A stretch of 64,000 nt of DNA from Aliagarivorans taiwanensis DSM 22990 (GTDB taxonomy: Bacteria; Pseudomonadota; Gammaproteobacteria; Enterobacterales; Celerinatantimonadaceae). A program made the translations under genes and the position numbers. The DNA lies in NCBI RefSeq assembly GCF_000429505.1, contig NZ_AUBZ01000023.1:16678-80677 (forward strand), in the 5' to 3' direction. Positions 33,390 through 43,827 of the stretch are shown one piece after another. Numbering within the stretch: position 1 is the first letter of the stretch; each line of letters begins with the position of its first letter. The notes below the pieces were generated by a model, which did no database searches, was not told the origin of the DNA, and saw nothing but the letters and a program-made list of their open reading frames with translations.

Positions 33390-33409
33390 ACGGCCCCTAG
33401 AGGGGCCGT
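33390..33409. other. Hairpin between symporter and lacZ genes
   Basis: ACGGCCCCT (33390-33398) pairs with AGGGGCCGT (33401-33409). The T-run lies on the plus-strand side, not after the hairpin in the minus-strand transcript, so it probably does not terminate the operon. It may protect or process the mRNA. Confidence 0.5.
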
Positions 33410-33416
33410 TTTATGC

Positions 33417-34784
33417 TTATGCGAGTTCTGGTGCCGCGTTGGGGCTGACTTCTTGTTGCTCCGGCGTAAAGCCTTCATGCAAGCGGTAGAAGCGTTTATA
33501 GATCCAAACACTCAGTAACATCAGTACGGTTGGAATGCCTAGCATCATGAACTGGATACCAAAGATGGTTGAGTCGGTTTGCACCACGTTTGGCTGATAG
33601 CCCACCAAGGTCAGACCCACACCTACAATAAAACCACCCAGTGCACCGGCGAATTTCACCAACATGGTTTGCACTGAGAAGATAACACTCTCACTGCGAC
33701 GGCCAGTTTTGTGCTCACCGTAATCCACAACGTCTGCCAGCATTACGGTTTGCAATGCATTGGTAATACCTACACCGAATTTAATCGCTGCACCAGCAAG
33801 ACCAATCAAAATTGCGTTACCCGGCATCACAAGGTTCATTGCCAGTAGAATCACTGAAGACGCAATCGCAGCGCCACAGGCGATAATCCACAGGTTCTTG
33901 CGTGGTAGCCATGCCGCCAAGCGAGGGAACAGGAATACACCGGCAATCTCAGCCGCGCCCGCTACCATCATGTAGATTGGGAATAGTGCTTCATTACCCA
34001 GTGCATAGGCGAAGTAGTAGATAGCAAAGCCGCTAACCAGCATGTTTGCTACTTGGAACGACAATACAGTACCGATTAGCGCTTTAAGCTGATCGTTGCC
34101 ATCGATGATTTGGATAACGTCACGTACGTTAAAGCGCTCGGCTACGCCTGCAGAGACCTTAGCCTGCTCCTTCACGTTGATGCCGGTGAGGATGGCACTG
34201 AATACGAAGAATACCGCAACACCCATTGCCAGATAGGTAAAGCCTTGACCTTGGTCTTCGCCACCCAGTACACCCACCACATGCAGGCCATAGGTACCCA
34301 TTAGGAACCACGCCAAGCTAGCGAACAGACGCGGCCAAACAACCAGCTTCTCACGCTCTTCACGGGCGTTGCTCAGTGCCGGGATCATTGACCAGTATGG
34401 GATATCCATAATGGTGTAAGTCAGGCCCCAAAGGATGTAAGCCACGGTTGCGTAGACCAGCAACGCAGTGCCTTCAAAGTTGTGAGTGCTAAACAGTGCA
34501 ATCAACACCACCGAGTTAATCAGGGTGCCAATCACAATCCATGGACGGAACTTACCGAAGCGCGAACGGGTGTTATCTACCACCATGCCCATCATTGGGT
34601 CGGTAATCGCGTCAATAACCCGCGCAGCTAGAAAGATAGTACCCACGAATGCAGCTGAAATACCCGCTACATCAGTGAAATAGAACATTAGAAACAGGTA
34701 GATAGGTGCACAACCGAAGTCCTTGCCCAAGGCACCGATACCGTAAGAGAGTTTAGTTTTAAATGAAATCGTTGAGTCAGACAC
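33417..34784 (-). CDS. GPH-family sugar:cation symporter (MelB/LacS-like)
   Basis: 455 aa with 12 hydrophobic segments. The family start ISFKTKLSYGIGALGKDFGCAP is followed by YFTDVAGISAAFVGTIFL and the conserved RVIDAITDPMMGMVVDNTRSRFGKFRPWI. These carry the Asp cluster that binds Na+/H+ and the cytoplasmic loop motif of glycoside-pentoside-hexuronide transporters. It starts at a GTG at 34784 with AAGGG upstream. Directly upstream of lacZ, with a GalR-like operator ~90 bp before it, so galactosides such as lactose or melibiose are the likely cargo. Confidence 0.9.
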   Translation of the reverse strand: MSDSTISFKTKLSYGIGALGKDFGCAPIYLFLMFYFTDVAGISAAFVGTIFLAARVIDAITDPMMGMVVDNTRSRFGKFRPWIVIGTLINSVVLIALFSTHNFEGTALLVYATVAYILWGLTYTIMDIPYWSMIPALSNAREEREKLVVWPRLFASLAWFLMGTYGLHVVGVLGGEDQGQGFTYLAMGVAVFFVFSAILTGINVKEQAKVSAGVAERFNVRDVIQIIDGNDQLKALIGTVLSFQVANMLVSGFAIYYFAYALGNEALFPIYMMVAGAAEIAGVFLFPRLAAWLPRKNLWIIACGAAIASSVILLAMNLVMPGNAILIGLAGAAIKFGVGITNALQTVMLADVVDYGEHKTGRRSESVIFSVQTMLVKFAGALGGFIVGVGLTLVGYQPNVVQTDSTIFGIQFMMLGIPTVLMLLSVWIYKRFYRLHEGFTPEQQEVSPNAAPELA

Positions 34785-35156
34785 TCGTACTGCCCTTGTT
34801 TTACGAATTAGTTACAGTGCGCATTATCTACATTCCCACTGGCATTTCTGTGATCGAAAAGACATAAATGGAAACGTTTACACCGCTTTCTCGAATAATC
34901 TGCTTTGCATCATCGTTACAAAAGATCGCTGCAAGTCCCTTATACAGCGGAGATATAACGTATAAGTGTTCTGATTGATTACTTTTCAGACTTGTCGTGT
35001 AACTTGATTATTAACCACAATGTAACCGTATACACAACAGCTTTGGGCTTTGGGCTTTGGGCTTTGGGCTTTGGGCTTTGGGCTTTGGGCTTTGGCAAAA
35101 AGTTTTAGGTGAAGGAGACAAAATCAAGGTGTTGAGAGCATATCGCAGCCACAAAA
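34785..35156. promoter_or_regulatory. Control region of the symporter-lacZ operon
   Basis: Gene-free stretch of ~370 bp. TGGAAACGTTTACA at 34869-34882 matches the perfect porin operator with one change, 85-98 bp before the symporter start. GATAAT on the minus strand, downstream of this operator, may be the -10. Further upstream is the 8-copy 7-bp repeat at 35040-35095. Nothing else was recognised. Confidence 0.65.
35040..35095. repeat. Perfect tandem repeat, 8 copies of GCTTTGG
   Basis: 56 bp made of eight identical 7-bp units with no divergence between copies. It lies between the symporter operator and the terminator of nqrM, ~255 bp upstream of the symporter start. Perfect short repeats are prone to copy-number change by slipped-strand pairing. 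Confidence 0.97.
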
Positions 35157-35178
35157 AAACGGCCACATAGGGCCGTTT
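35151..35178 (-). terminator. Rho-independent terminator of the nqr-apbE-nqrM operon
   Basis: AAACGGCC (35157-35164) pairs with GGCCGTTT (35171-35178) around a 6-nt loop. On the minus strand the stem is followed by a run of T. Confidence 0.9.
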
Positions 35179-35202
35179 ATGGTCATCCAGGGCTGGGTTG
35201 CA

Positions 35203-35439
35203 CTAGATAATGCGATTCTCTTTTTGCATCGCCTGGCGAGTCTTCTCTTTGGCCGCTTCCTTAGCCATTTTCGCCTTACGACGATCACAAGGCTCGGGGC
35301 AGTCACACTCTTTGTCGATGCCCACCGATGCCAGTCCACCACAGCTGCCGCTGATGGTTTTCTGCTGCACAATGTAACCAATTGCCATGGCGGCAATGAT
35401 CACCAGGAAAAATACGAAGGTCGCGATAAAGTACGCCAT
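35203..35439 (-). CDS. nqrM: Na+-NQR maturation protein NqrM
   Basis: 78 aa. One transmembrane helix (residues ~4-25) is followed by the conserved cysteine block SGSCGGLASVGIDKECDC and PEPCDRR. This is the DUF539/NqrM signature, with cysteines thought to deliver iron to the NqrD-NqrE site. Last gene of the nqrABCDEF-apbE-nqrM cluster, 42 bp after apbE and before a terminator. Confidence 0.95.
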   Translation of the reverse strand: MAYFIATFVFFLVIIAAMAIGYIVQQKTISGSCGGLASVGIDKECDCPEPCDRRKAKMAKEAAKEKTRQAMQKENRII

Positions 35440-35481
35440 TGATTACCTCTAGTTTGCCCCTCAGCGGTGCCCGACTTTTGG

Positions 35482-36510
35482 CTACTGCTGAATCAAAGGA
35501 GCGAATGCGTCGCTGATATGTTCAGCAAACTCTTCACCCTGTTTCTCGATAATATACACAGCCAGTGCCCGCTCCTTTGCCATGGCCATACTCGCTTCAA
35601 CACCCATTACGGTGAAGGCGGTTGCATAAGCGTCGGCCATCATACTGCTTTGGGTTACCACTGTCACGGATACGATCTTATTGGCAATTGGCTTAGCAGT
35701 CGCGGGATTGATGGTGTGTGAATAACGGACCCCATCATGCTCGAAATAATTTCGATAATCGCCGGAGGTTGCCAGCCCTCCATCACCCGGGGCGATGATC
35801 TTCTGGATAGCCCCCGTGCCACCCGCCACCGGTTTTTCAACCGCAATACGCCATGGCGCATCTTTGTCGTTGTGCCCTTTCAGGCGCAGCTCACCGCCGA
35901 TGTCGACCAGGTAGTTGGCCACGCCTTGCGCTTCCAACACCTCGGCAACGCGGTCCACTCCATGGCCTTTAGCTATCGCCGACAGGTCCAGATAGAGCTC
36001 TGGAACAGCCTTGCTCAGCATGCCATCTTGCAGGCTTAGGTGCTGATAACCCACTTTCGCGCTCGCTTGTGCCACTTGCTCATCGCTAGGGATGGTTTCC
36101 GGGCGACCTTCAGGGCCGAAGCCCCACAAGTTGACCAATGGGCCAACGGTTGGGTCAAACGCACCAGCAGTTGCCTCTGAGAGCGCAATAGATGCGTCCA
36201 TCACATAGGCAAAGTGCGATGAGATTGCCATCGGCTCACTGCCCTCGGACTGGTTAAAGCGCGAGATCTCGGAGCTGGGGCGGTAGGTCGACATCTCATC
36301 GTTGACCGCTTCCAGTTCAGCATCAATCAATGCCTGTAGCGCCTCACCGTCGGGCAGTTGCGCCTTGGTGTCCACCACTTTCACCTGATAGTAGGTGCCC
36401 ATGGTCGAGCCGGTAATCTGCAGGGTGTAAAGATCGCTGGATTTCTCACAGCCACTAATAAAAAAGGCCAGCCCGATAAGGGCCAGCCATTGCTTTAAGG
36501 TCGTTTTCAC
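35482..36510 (-). CDS. apbE: FAD:protein FMN transferase ApbE (lipoprotein)
   Basis: 342 aa from the GTG at 36510. Lipoprotein signal LIGLAFFISGC at ~12-21, so the enzyme is anchored on the periplasmic side. Family motifs are STMGTYYQVKV, EISRFNQSEG, the PTVGPLVNLWGFGP block, AIAKGHGVDRVAEVL, YLVDIGGELR and the metal-binding ADAYATAFTVMG. ApbE attaches FMN to threonines of NqrB and NqrC, the genes just upstream. Only 3 bp separate it from nqrF. Confidence 0.97.
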   Translation of the reverse strand: MKTTLKQWLALIGLAFFISGCEKSSDLYTLQITGSTMGTYYQVKVVDTKAQLPDGEALQALIDAELEAVNDEMSTYRPSSEISRFNQSEGSEPMAISSHFAYVMDASIALSEATAGAFDPTVGPLVNLWGFGPEGRPETIPSDEQVAQASAKVGYQHLSLQDGMLSKAVPELYLDLSAIAKGHGVDRVAEVLEAQGVANYLVDIGGELRLKGHNDKDAPWRIAVEKPVAGGTGAIQKIIAPGDGGLATSGDYRNYFEHDGVRYSHTINPATAKPIANKIVSVTVVTQSSMMADAYATAFTVMGVEASMAMAKERALAVYIIEKQGEEFAEHISDAFAPLIQQ

Positions 36511-36513
36511 GAA

Positions 36514-37737
36514 TTAACCACCAAAGTCATCCAACATGATGTTTTCGTCTTCAACGCCCAGATCTTTGAGCATGTTAATCACAGCCGCGTTCATCACCGG
36601 TGGACCACACATGTAGTATTCACAGTCTTCCGGCGCTTCGTGGTCGCGCAGATAGTTCTCGAACAGAACGTTGTGAATGAAGCCGGTGTAGCCATCCCAG
36701 TTGTCGCCCTCTTGCGGGTCAGACAGGGCTACGTGCCACTGGAAGTTCTCGTTGTCGGCTGCCAGACCATCGAAGTCTTCTTGGTAGAAGATCTCACGAC
36801 GTGAACGGGCACCGTACCAGAAGCTCATCTTACGGCTAGACTTCAGACGCTTAAGCTGATCGAAGATGTGTGAACGCATTGGCGCCATACCAGCACCACC
36901 ACCGATAAATACCATCTCGTTGTCGGTCTCTTTGGCGAAGAACTCACCGAATGGACCAGAGATAGTCACTTTATCGCCCTTCTTCAGGTTGAAGATGAAC
37001 GATGACATCTTGCCCGGAGGCAGAGTCATATCGTTTGGCGGCGGAGTAGCGATACGCACATTCAGCATAATCAGGCCTTCTTCCTCAGGGTAGTTGGCCA
37101 TTGAGTATGCACGAATGGTTTCTTCGTCTACTTTCGATTCCAGCTTGAACAGGTCGAAGTGGTCCCAGTCGCCACGGTACTGATCTTCGATATCGAAGTC
37201 AGAGAACTTAACGTGGTGAGCAGGTGCTTCAATCTGAATGTAACCACCGGCGCGGAACGGTACTGATTCACCATCAGGGATCTGCAGTACCAATTCTTTA
37301 ATGAAGGTGGCTTGGTTGTCGTTAGAGATAACCTCACAATCCCACTTCTTCACACCGAAGATTTCTTCTGGAAGCTGGATTTCCATATCTTCTTTTACGT
37401 TAACCTGACAGGCCAAACGCAAACCTTCACGGGCTTCGCCCTTAGAGATATGGTCAAGCTCGGTTGGCAGAATGTCGCCTCCACCAGACTTAACAGTTGC
37501 ATGACACTGGCCACACGAGCCACCGCCACCACAAGCAGAAGAAATAAAGATACCGTTGCTACCCAGCACGTTCAGCAGCTTGCTGCCGGCGCTGGTAGTA
37601 ATGGTCTTTTCTGGATCACCGTTAATGGTGATCTTGATTTCACCCGAAGCTACGAGCTTAGACTTAGCAAACAAAATCACTGCTACCAAGGCCAAGACGA
37701 GCAAGGTAAACATCATTACGCCGAGAATAATTTCCAT
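36514..37737 (-). CDS. nqrF: Na+-translocating NADH-quinone reductase subunit F
   Basis: 407 aa. The N-terminal membrane helix is followed by a 2Fe-2S ferredoxin domain ([14 protein letters not shown] plus distal Cys in LACQVNV), then FAD ([11 protein letters not shown]) and NADH domains ([19 protein letters not shown]). It is the NADH entry point of the sodium pump. The C-terminus [13 protein letters not shown]... is intact. Sixth gene of the nqr operon. Confidence 0.99.
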   Translation of the reverse strand: MEIILGVMMFTLLVLALVAVILFAKSKLVASGEIKITINGDPEKTITTSAGSKLLNVLGSNGIFISSACGGGGSCGQCHATVKSGGGDILPTELDHISKGEAREGLRLACQVNVKEDMEIQLPEEIFGVKKWDCEVISNDNQATFIKELVLQIPDGESVPFRAGGYIQIEAPAHHVKFSDFDIEDQYRGDWDHFDLFKLESKVDEETIRAYSMANYPEEEGLIMLNVRIATPPPNDMTLPPGKMSSFIFNLKKGDKVTISGPFGEFFAKETDNEMVFIGGGAGMAPMRSHIFDQLKRLKSSRKMSFWYGARSRREIFYQEDFDGLAADNENFQWHVALSDPQEGDNWDGYTGFIHNVLFENYLRDHEAPEDCEYYMCGPPVMNAAVINMLKDLGVEDENIMLDDFGG

Positions 37738-37766
37738 CGACTATTTTCCTTGTAGTTATTGGCCGC

Positions 37767-38375
37767 TTACAGCGAAACGCCTGAAAACGCCATGAAAGCC
37801 ATCGCCATCAAACCTACGGTGATAAAGGTAATACCCAAACCACGTAGACCCGGAGGCACGTCAGAGTACTTCATCTTCTCGCGAAGACCTGCCAGAGCAA
37901 CAATCGCCAGCATCCAGCCCACACCGCTACCTACGGCGTAAACGAAAGATTCTGCCAGGTTGTACTCACGCTGTACCATGAAGGATACGGCACCAAAGAT
38001 GGCACAGTTCACGGTGATCAGTGGCAAGAAGATACCCAGAGCCTGATAAAGAGCCGGGAAGAACTTGTCCAGTACCATCTCAAGGATCTGTACCAGTGCA
38101 GCGATCACACCAATGAACGCGATGAAGTTCAGGAAGCTCAGGTCAACTTCAGGCAGACCAGCCCAAGCCAGCGCACCCGGCGCCAACAGGCTGGTGTAAA
38201 TGATTTGGTTTACCGGAACCGCAATACCCAGTACTACGATTACCGCTACACCCAGACCGAAAGAGGTTTTAATCTTTTTCGATACTGCCAGGAAGGTACA
38301 CATACCCAACAGGAAAGCGAGCGCCAAGTTTTCGATGAAAACAGAGCGAACGAAGAGACTAATATAATGTTCCAC
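37767..38375 (-). CDS. nqrE: Na+-translocating NADH-quinone reductase subunit E
   Basis: 202 aa, six transmembrane helices. The two cysteines that ligate the intramembrane iron site are in [14 protein letters not shown] and [14 protein letters not shown]. Integral inner-membrane partner of NqrD with inverted topology. Confidence 0.99.
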   Translation of the reverse strand: MEHYISLFVRSVFIENLALAFLLGMCTFLAVSKKIKTSFGLGVAVIVVLGIAVPVNQIIYTSLLAPGALAWAGLPEVDLSFLNFIAFIGVIAALVQILEMVLDKFFPALYQALGIFLPLITVNCAIFGAVSFMVQREYNLAESFVYAVGSGVGWMLAIVALAGLREKMKYSDVPPGLRGLGITFITVGLMAMAFMAFSGVSL

Positions 38376-38379
38376 TAGC

Positions 38380-39012
38380 TTACTCCTTTGGCTCTACTTG
38401 CGCTGGGTCGTAAGTACGGATTACCCAGATAATCAGGCCGATAATGAAGAAGGCTGACGCAGGCAGTAGCAACAGACCGTTTGGCTGATACCAACCACCG
38501 TTGTTAACCAGCGGCATGATTTCGATACCGAAAAGCGAACCAGCACCGAAGAACTCACGAATCGCGCCTACAACCATCAGGATCAGACCGTAGCCCAAAC
38601 CGTTACCGATACCGTCGATGAACGACTTAAGCGGTGGCTCTTTCATCGCGAACGCTTCTGCGCGGCCCATCACGATACAGTTGGTAATAATCAGACCAAC
38701 GAATACCGAGAGCTCTTTAGAGATGTCATAAACCACTGCCTTAAGGATTTGGTCTACAACAATTACTAGTGAAGCGATGATCGCCATCTGCACGATGATA
38801 CGTACACTACTAGGAATGTGATTTCGAATAAGCGAAATCGACAGGTTCGACAATGAGCATACAAAAACAACCGCCAGGGTCATAACCAGTGCAGTTTGCA
38901 GGCTGCTGGTTACGGCCAGTGCGGAACAGATACCTAGTACCTGAAGCGCGATAGGGTTGTTTGAAACTACAGGGTTCGATAGAACCTGTTTCATTTCTTT
39001 AGCATTAGCCAT
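38380..39012 (-). CDS. nqrD: Na+-translocating NADH-quinone reductase subunit D
   Basis: 210 aa, six transmembrane helices. The iron-ligand cysteines are in [14 protein letters not shown] and [17 protein letters not shown]. Its start codon overlaps the nqrC stop by one base (TAATG), indicating translational coupling. 4 bp before nqrE. Confidence 0.99.
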   Translation of the reverse strand: MANAKEMKQVLSNPVVSNNPIALQVLGICSALAVTSSLQTALVMTLAVVFVCSLSNLSISLIRNHIPSSVRIIVQMAIIASLVIVVDQILKAVVYDISKELSVFVGLIITNCIVMGRAEAFAMKEPPLKSFIDGIGNGLGYGLILMVVGAIREFFGAGSLFGIEIMPLVNNGGWYQPNGLLLLPASAFFIIGLIIWVIRTYDPAQVEPKE

Positions 39013-39791
39013 TAGATCAGGCCTCCGTCTTGAATGCGGCCCAGGAACTTGCCAAAGCCATTGTCACTCAGCCAGAAGTCAAAGGTGTTAGTTACACCGT
39101 TGCTGGTCAGGGTTGAACCTGACAGACCGTCAACTTCGTGGATGGAGTTAGGATCTGCGCTACCTTTAGCAACCGTGATTGCTGGGCTGCCCTGCTCGTC
39201 GAACAGTTGCTTGCCAACAAACTTAGCTTGCCATAGCGGGTTAGCCACTTCGCCACCTAGCCCCGGGGTTTCACCCTGGTCGTAGTAAACGATAGCGTCA
39301 ATAGTTTGGCCGTCAGGCTGTACCGCCAAGAAGGCGTACATGGTCGACCACAGACCGTAACCGTGAATCGGCAGAATCACACGTTCAAAGTCACCGCTTT
39401 CGCCACGTACAAAGTAAACCTTTGCAACGTTTGCGCGGCGAACGATGCCAGCTACGTCTTGCTCAGAGGTCAGACGGATGCTGGTCTCTGGCTCTTTAGC
39501 TGCAGCGCGCTGATCAAAATCGGCGATTTCTTCAGCAGATGCATCTACGAACTCACCGGTGTTCAGATCAACCAAACGCGGCTCAATCACTTCTTCGTAA
39601 ACGTCACCGACACTGCGGCCGTCTAGCTCAACGCCCGATACCGCCAGAATGTTGCGCTGCACGTCTTCAACAATGTTACGTTGTTGAATGTCGCGCAGGC
39701 CAACAGCGGCTACTGATACGATGATGGAACAAACAAGGCTAACACCCAGTACTACCTTAAGGGTGTTACCCAGAGAATCATTACTGGCCAT
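39012..39791 (-). CDS. nqrC: Na+-translocating NADH-quinone reductase subunit C
   Basis: 259 aa from the ATG at 39791, which matches the MASN... family start and overlaps the end of nqrB by 11 bp. One N-terminal transmembrane helix (~10-35) is followed by a periplasmic FMN-binding domain. The flavinylation motif reads [14 protein letters not shown]. The threonine that carries FMN is present, but the preceding residue is Ser where the usual motif is SGAT. Electron carrier between NqrD/E and NqrB. Confidence 0.98.
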   Translation of the reverse strand: MASNDSLGNTLKVVLGVSLVCSIIVSVAAVGLRDIQQRNIVEDVQRNILAVSGVELDGRSVGDVYEEVIEPRLVDLNTGEFVDASAEEIADFDQRAAAKEPETSIRLTSEQDVAGIVRRANVAKVYFVRGESGDFERVILPIHGYGLWSTMYAFLAVQPDGQTIDAIVYYDQGETPGLGGEVANPLWQAKFVGKQLFDEQGSPAITVAKGSADPNSIHEVDGLSGSTLTSNGVTNTFDFWLSDNGFGKFLGRIQDGGLI

Positions 39792-40995
39792 CGCGAGCAA
39801 TCCTCCGTTTGATGTTCGCCTGAACGACGAAGTAGTCGAAAATAGGCGCGAATAAGTTTGCGAACAAGATGGCCAGCATCATACCTTCAGGGAAGGCTGG
39901 GTTAACTACGCGAACCAGTACTACCATCACACCAATCAGACCGCCGTACCACCAACGACCTTTGTTGGTGAATGAAGCAGACACAGGATCAGTTGCCATA
40001 AAGAACATACCGATAGCGAAACCACCCAGTACCAAGTGCCAGTGTGGTGGAACCTGGAACATGTTGTTGGTTTCAGAACCGATCATGTTGAACAGCAAGC
40101 TGGTTGCGATCATACCAATCATCACGCCACCGACGATGCGCCAAGACGCAATGCGGTTGAACATCAGGAAGGCACCGCCCAAGAACAGCAACAGGGTTGA
40201 GGTTTCACCCATCGAACCTGCGATGCTACCGAAGAACGCATCAGACCAGCTGATACCGGCTTCAGTCAGACCTTGGATACCGTCAGCTGCCGCTACGCTC
40301 AGGGCAGTTGCACCTGAGTAACCGTCTACCGCAGTCCACACTGCATCACCAGAGATGCCAGTAGGATATGCGAAGAACAGGAACGCACGGCCCGCCAACG
40401 CTGGGTTCAAGAAGTTTTTACCGGTACCACCGAATACTTCCTTGGCGATAACCACACCAAAGGTAATACCCAGCGCAACCTGCCACAGCGGGATAGTTGC
40501 AGGCAAAATCAGCGGGAACAGCATCGATGATACGAAGAAGCCTTCGTTCACTTCGTGCTTACGTACCGAGGCAAACAGTACTTCCCAGAAACCACCTACC
40601 AGGAACGACACCAGGTAAACCGGTACGAAGTACATGGCACCGTACATCATACTGGCGAACCAGCCTGCATCAGCGCCCATAGGTACGCCCAGCATGGTCA
40701 GGATGGCAGTACGCCAGCCTTCAGGGGCCGCATAGCCGGCAACAATCGCGTCATTGGCTTGCACACCCGTATTGAACATGCCGTAGAACACCGCTGGCAG
40801 CAGCGCAACGTACACGAAAATCATGATGCGCTTCAGGTCGATAGCGTCACGAACGTGAGTGTTCTTCTTGGTTACCAAACCAGGGGTGTAGAAGAAGGTT
40901 GCAGTTGCTTCGTAAAGCGCAAACCACTTCTCGTGCTTTCCACCAGGGTGGAAGTTAGGTTCGATTTTCTCGATGTAGTCTTTTAAAAAGCTCAT
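39781..40995 (-). CDS. nqrB: Na+-translocating NADH-quinone reductase subunit B
   Basis: 404 aa, about ten transmembrane helices. The covalent FMN threonine lies in [17 protein letters not shown], a canonical SGAT motif served by ApbE. NqrB also binds riboflavin and forms the sodium channel. It starts 2 bp after nqrA. Confidence 0.99.
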   Translation of the reverse strand: MSFLKDYIEKIEPNFHPGGKHEKWFALYEATATFFYTPGLVTKKNTHVRDAIDLKRIMIFVYVALLPAVFYGMFNTGVQANDAIVAGYAAPEGWRTAILTMLGVPMGADAGWFASMMYGAMYFVPVYLVSFLVGGFWEVLFASVRKHEVNEGFFVSSMLFPLILPATIPLWQVALGITFGVVIAKEVFGGTGKNFLNPALAGRAFLFFAYPTGISGDAVWTAVDGYSGATALSVAAADGIQGLTEAGISWSDAFFGSIAGSMGETSTLLLFLGGAFLMFNRIASWRIVGGVMIGMIATSLLFNMIGSETNNMFQVPPHWHLVLGGFAIGMFFMATDPVSASFTNKGRWWYGGLIGVMVVLVRVVNPAFPEGMMLAILFANLFAPIFDYFVVQANIKRRIARDGQ

Positions 40996-40997
40996 GC

Positions 40998-42338
40998 TTA
41001 ACCTTCCTTCTCAATCGTGGTCAAACATTCGCGCAGGATGTCACCATATTCGTATTTGCCAGGGCAAACGAAGGTGCACAGCGCGAGATCTTCTTCATCC
41101 AGCTCCAGACAGCCAAGCTGAGTAGCACCGTCGGTATCACCGGCGATCATGTCACGAAGCAGCATGGTAGGCAGGATGTCCAGAGGCATAACGCGCTCAT
41201 ATTGACCGATTGGCACCATGGCACGCTCACTACCGCCGGTAGTGGTGGTCATGGAGAACAATTTGTTCTTGTTCATGCCAGAGGTGAAGATGCGAGCCAG
41301 AGAGAATTTGTTGGCACCAGGCGCAGCCCAGCCCATAAACTCTTTCTCATACCCTTCTTCAAGCGCGCTCACCTGATTATGGTAACGGCCCAAGTAGGCA
41401 TGAGGACCAGTCGCGTGGGTACCTTTCAGTACTGAACCTGAAATCACACGGTGGTTGCCATCAACCAGTTCGCCGGCAATCAGCTCATCGGTGTTAGCAC
41501 CCAGCTCGGTGCGCAGCAAGCGTGGCTCTTTAACCACAGGACCTGCCAAGGCAACGACGCGTTGGTTGTAGATTCGACCAGTTTCGAACAGCTTACCGAA
41601 GGCGATCACGTCCTGATAGCTGATAGACCATACCATGCGCTGAGCGCTGGCAGGTTTTAGCATGTGAATGTGAGTACCGGCCAGACCTGCTGGGTGTGGA
41701 CCTGCAAACACTTGCTCCTGAACGCGTGCCGCGTTGGATACTGGAAGCTGGTAGTCGCCTTTACATACGAATACTTCACCTTCGGTCAGGCGGCTTAGCA
41801 CGCGCAGACCATTCAGGTAAGCATTGCTTTCTGCTTCGATAACTACTTTAGGATCGCCAGCCAGAGGGTTGGTGTCGATAGCAGTCACGAAAATCGCAGA
41901 AGGTACGCTGTCGATAGCAGGTACTTTGCTGTAAGGACGGGTACGTAGTGCAACCCACTGACCAGACTGAACCAGCTTATCAACGATCTGCTGACGCTCT
42001 ACTTTAGCGATCTCGGTCTGTTCCAGCGCACCAAAGTCAATGCTGTCACCGTCTTGCTTCTCGATAACCACTGACTGCAGTACACGCTTGGCACCACGAT
42101 TAACTTCACGAACTACGCCGGCACAAGGGGCGGTAAATACCACACCGGGAGTCTTTTTATCTTCGAACAGCGTCTGACCTTGACTAACCACGTCACCTAC
42201 TCGGACTTTCATCGTAGGGCGCATGCCTACATAGTCTTCGCCGAGCACAGCAACACGGGTCACTTTTGACGCGTCCACTATTTGCTGTTTTGGACCACCT
42301 TTAATAGGAAGATCCAAGCCTTTGTTTATTGTAATCAT
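40998..42338 (-). CDS. nqrA: Na+-translocating NADH-quinone reductase subunit A
   Basis: 446 aa, standard length. Peripheral subunit with the family start [18 protein letters not shown], the conserved [17 protein letters not shown] block and a cysteine-containing C-terminus ([12 protein letters not shown]). It interacts with NqrB near the quinone site. First gene of the operon. Together the cluster encodes a primary respiratory Na+ pump, typical of marine bacteria. Confidence 0.99.
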   Translation of the reverse strand: MITINKGLDLPIKGGPKQQIVDASKVTRVAVLGEDYVGMRPTMKVRVGDVVSQGQTLFEDKKTPGVVFTAPCAGVVREVNRGAKRVLQSVVIEKQDGDSIDFGALEQTEIAKVERQQIVDKLVQSGQWVALRTRPYSKVPAIDSVPSAIFVTAIDTNPLAGDPKVVIEAESNAYLNGLRVLSRLTEGEVFVCKGDYQLPVSNAARVQEQVFAGPHPAGLAGTHIHMLKPASAQRMVWSISYQDVIAFGKLFETGRIYNQRVVALAGPVVKEPRLLRTELGANTDELIAGELVDGNHRVISGSVLKGTHATGPHAYLGRYHNQVSALEEGYEKEFMGWAAPGANKFSLARIFTSGMNKNKLFSMTTTTGGSERAMVPIGQYERVMPLDILPTMLLRDMIAGDTDGATQLGCLELDEEDLALCTFVCPGKYEYGDILRECLTTIEKEG

Positions 42339-42848
42339 ACTCTCTTACACATGTGTTGGGTCGGAAGACGAGCGATATTTCTCGTGGCTTGAACAGAGAA
42401 TCGCTCTGATAATTAGCTAACATTTTCAAGACATTTAGCTAACAAGCCACAAAAACCGCGGGTATTCTAGCACCAAATAGGCCACATTCTCCAAGGAAAA
42501 TGGCCATAAATGCGGGTCATTCGACCAAGTGTTAATACAGGGTTAGCGACGCTACTACTCAAGCCTAGATGAGTTAACAACAAGATCAACTCCCACCTAA
42601 GGCGTTAAAATATAGATGGTCCTAGAGATTACAGAGTGATCAGCGTTTCAAATGGAAAACTGCCAATAATCGCCAATGATTGTTTTAAAAGATTAGTAAT
42701 TGCCAAAATTTACAGTTTTCACAGCTAGAGAGGGGCCAAAAAAAACGTTAATAAACCCGATTTATAGCGTATCAACGCTTGGCAAATAGTTAACAAATCG
42801 CACACAAGGCCAAGGATTATTGTCACCAGCACGACTTGAGCTAGCCAA
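42339..42848. promoter_or_regulatory. Upstream region of the nqr operon
   Basis: 510 bp without a convincing gene. It must contain the nqr promoter on the minus strand. Two copies of TTAGCTAA (42413-42420 and 42435-42442), 22 bp apart, lie ~75-105 bp before nqrA and may be a regulator site. No consensus -35/-10 pair was found. The remainder is AT-rich. Confidence 0.4.
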
Positions 42849-42880
42849 AAAAGAGGCTCCTATATATAGGAGCCTCTTTT
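42849..42880. terminator. Bidirectional terminator downstream of bolA
   Basis: A perfect 32-nt palindrome with AAAA at one end and TTTT at the other (arms 42849-42864 and 42865-42880, including GAGGCTCC). It lies 25 bp beyond the bolA stop and shields the nqr promoter region. Confidence 0.9.
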
Positions 42881-42904
42881 ACTATTAGACGTTTGCCGAC
42901 TTGG

Positions 42905-43213
42905 CTACGCCTCACCACCGGCACACGGCGGGGAGGCCGGGATCTGATACAGCTCCGCCCACTCGTCGGGGGTGTAGGCGTGAATGGCCAACGCATGGAT
43001 ATGATCCGCCAGCAGATCGGCCAACACCTGATTGACCATACGATGACGCTGAATCAAGCGTTTGCCGGCAAACTGCGGGCCCACAATGCTCACCTTAAAA
43101 TGGCTCTCGGAGCCCGCTGGCACATTGTGCCGATGACTTTCATTTACCACTTGCAGGTTTTCCGGAGAAAACTGTGCGTTTAACAACTCAACTATTCTGC
43201 TCTCAATATGCAT
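42905..43213 (-). CDS. bolA: BolA family protein
   Basis: 102 aa from the ATG at 43213 with AAAGGAAAG upstream; the longer frame to 43330 is an artefact. The BolA fold shows VVNESHRHNVPAGSESHFKV with the conserved His pair, the FAGKRLIQRHRMVNQVL helix-turn-helix-like region and HALAIHAYTPDEW at the end. BolA works with monothiol glutaredoxins in iron-sulfur and stress physiology. Position beside nqrA is as in Vibrio and Shewanella. Confidence 0.96.
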   Translation of the reverse strand: MHIESRIVELLNAQFSPENLQVVNESHRHNVPAGSESHFKVSIVGPQFAGKRLIQRHRMVNQVLADLLADHIHALAIHAYTPDEWAELYQIPASPPCAGGEA

Positions 43214-43227
43214 AATGCTTTCCTTTA

Positions 43228-43806
43228 CTACCCGGACGCAATTGGGTGGGTAACGCGAAACGTGAGGTTTATCCTCGGTTGTTGTATTGCGGGCGATTTT
43301 GGCAAACTGTGCTGCCATTGATTCTGACAAAGCCCGTTCATTATCAACAAATCACCATCGGCGAGTTGCAGTTCTATCACTTGCTTGGTTTGACGATGTC
43401 GAAATAAAAATCGCCTGGTCACACCCAGGCTTAACGATGCAATCACAGGTAACTCGCCTAACTCGGGTTCGTTGTCACCGTGCCAGCCCATGCTATCTGT
43501 GCCGTTCCTATAGTAGTTTAGCAACACGCTGTTGAAATCAGCACCACAATAAGCAGAAATTTCTTGGCTTACCTGTTTTACTTGATGGAGCCACGGAACT
43601 GCCTTTCTAAGCTTGCCGGAATAACGATAATTGACTCCCTCATCGGCCATCCAGCTAGACAAGCGCGGCTCCAGAACCTGCTTTCCAAACATGCGAATAC
43701 TGTGCTGCTGCCACCCGGAATAGGCGAGCAACTGCTGGTACAGCGATTGAGAGTGTTTTTGTGGAAGCCAAGCATCGACTTTAGCGATTTTTCCGTTCAG
43801 GTACAT
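43228..43806 (-). CDS. AlkB-family 2-oxoglutarate/Fe(II)-dependent dioxygenase
   Basis: 192 aa. The iron ligands HxD...H are seen in MGWHGDNEPELGELPVIASL and WQHSLPK. The 2-oxoglutarate arginine block PRINLTFRV ends the protein. YRYSGK and SVLLNYYRNGTDSM fit the AlkB homologue type (ALKBH2/3-like, common in Shewanella and Vibrio). It should remove alkyl groups such as 1-methyladenine and 3-methylcytosine from DNA. 14 bp upstream of bolA on the same strand. Confidence 0.93.
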   Translation of the reverse strand: MYLNGKIAKVDAWLPQKHSQSLYQQLLAYSGWQQHSIRMFGKQVLEPRLSSWMADEGVNYRYSGKLRKAVPWLHQVKQVSQEISAYCGADFNSVLLNYYRNGTDSMGWHGDNEPELGELPVIASLSLGVTRRFLFRHRQTKQVIELQLADGDLLIMNGLCQNQWQHSLPKSPAIQQPRINLTFRVTHPIASG

Positions 43807-43827
43807 CCGTGTTAACGCGTCCTAATC

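Noticed and set aside
33390..33409. Hairpin before lacZ considered as a terminator of the symporter gene
   Set aside because: The T-run is on the wrong side for the minus-strand transcript; kept only as a structural element.
35040..35095. Short repeats considered as a CRISPR array
   Set aside because: The units are 7 bp with no spacers and no cas genes nearby; this is a simple tandem repeat.
42413..42442. Possible sigma-70 promoter of nqrA around the TTAGCTAA repeats
   Set aside because: No -35/-10 pair with suitable spacing could be found; only the repeats are reported.
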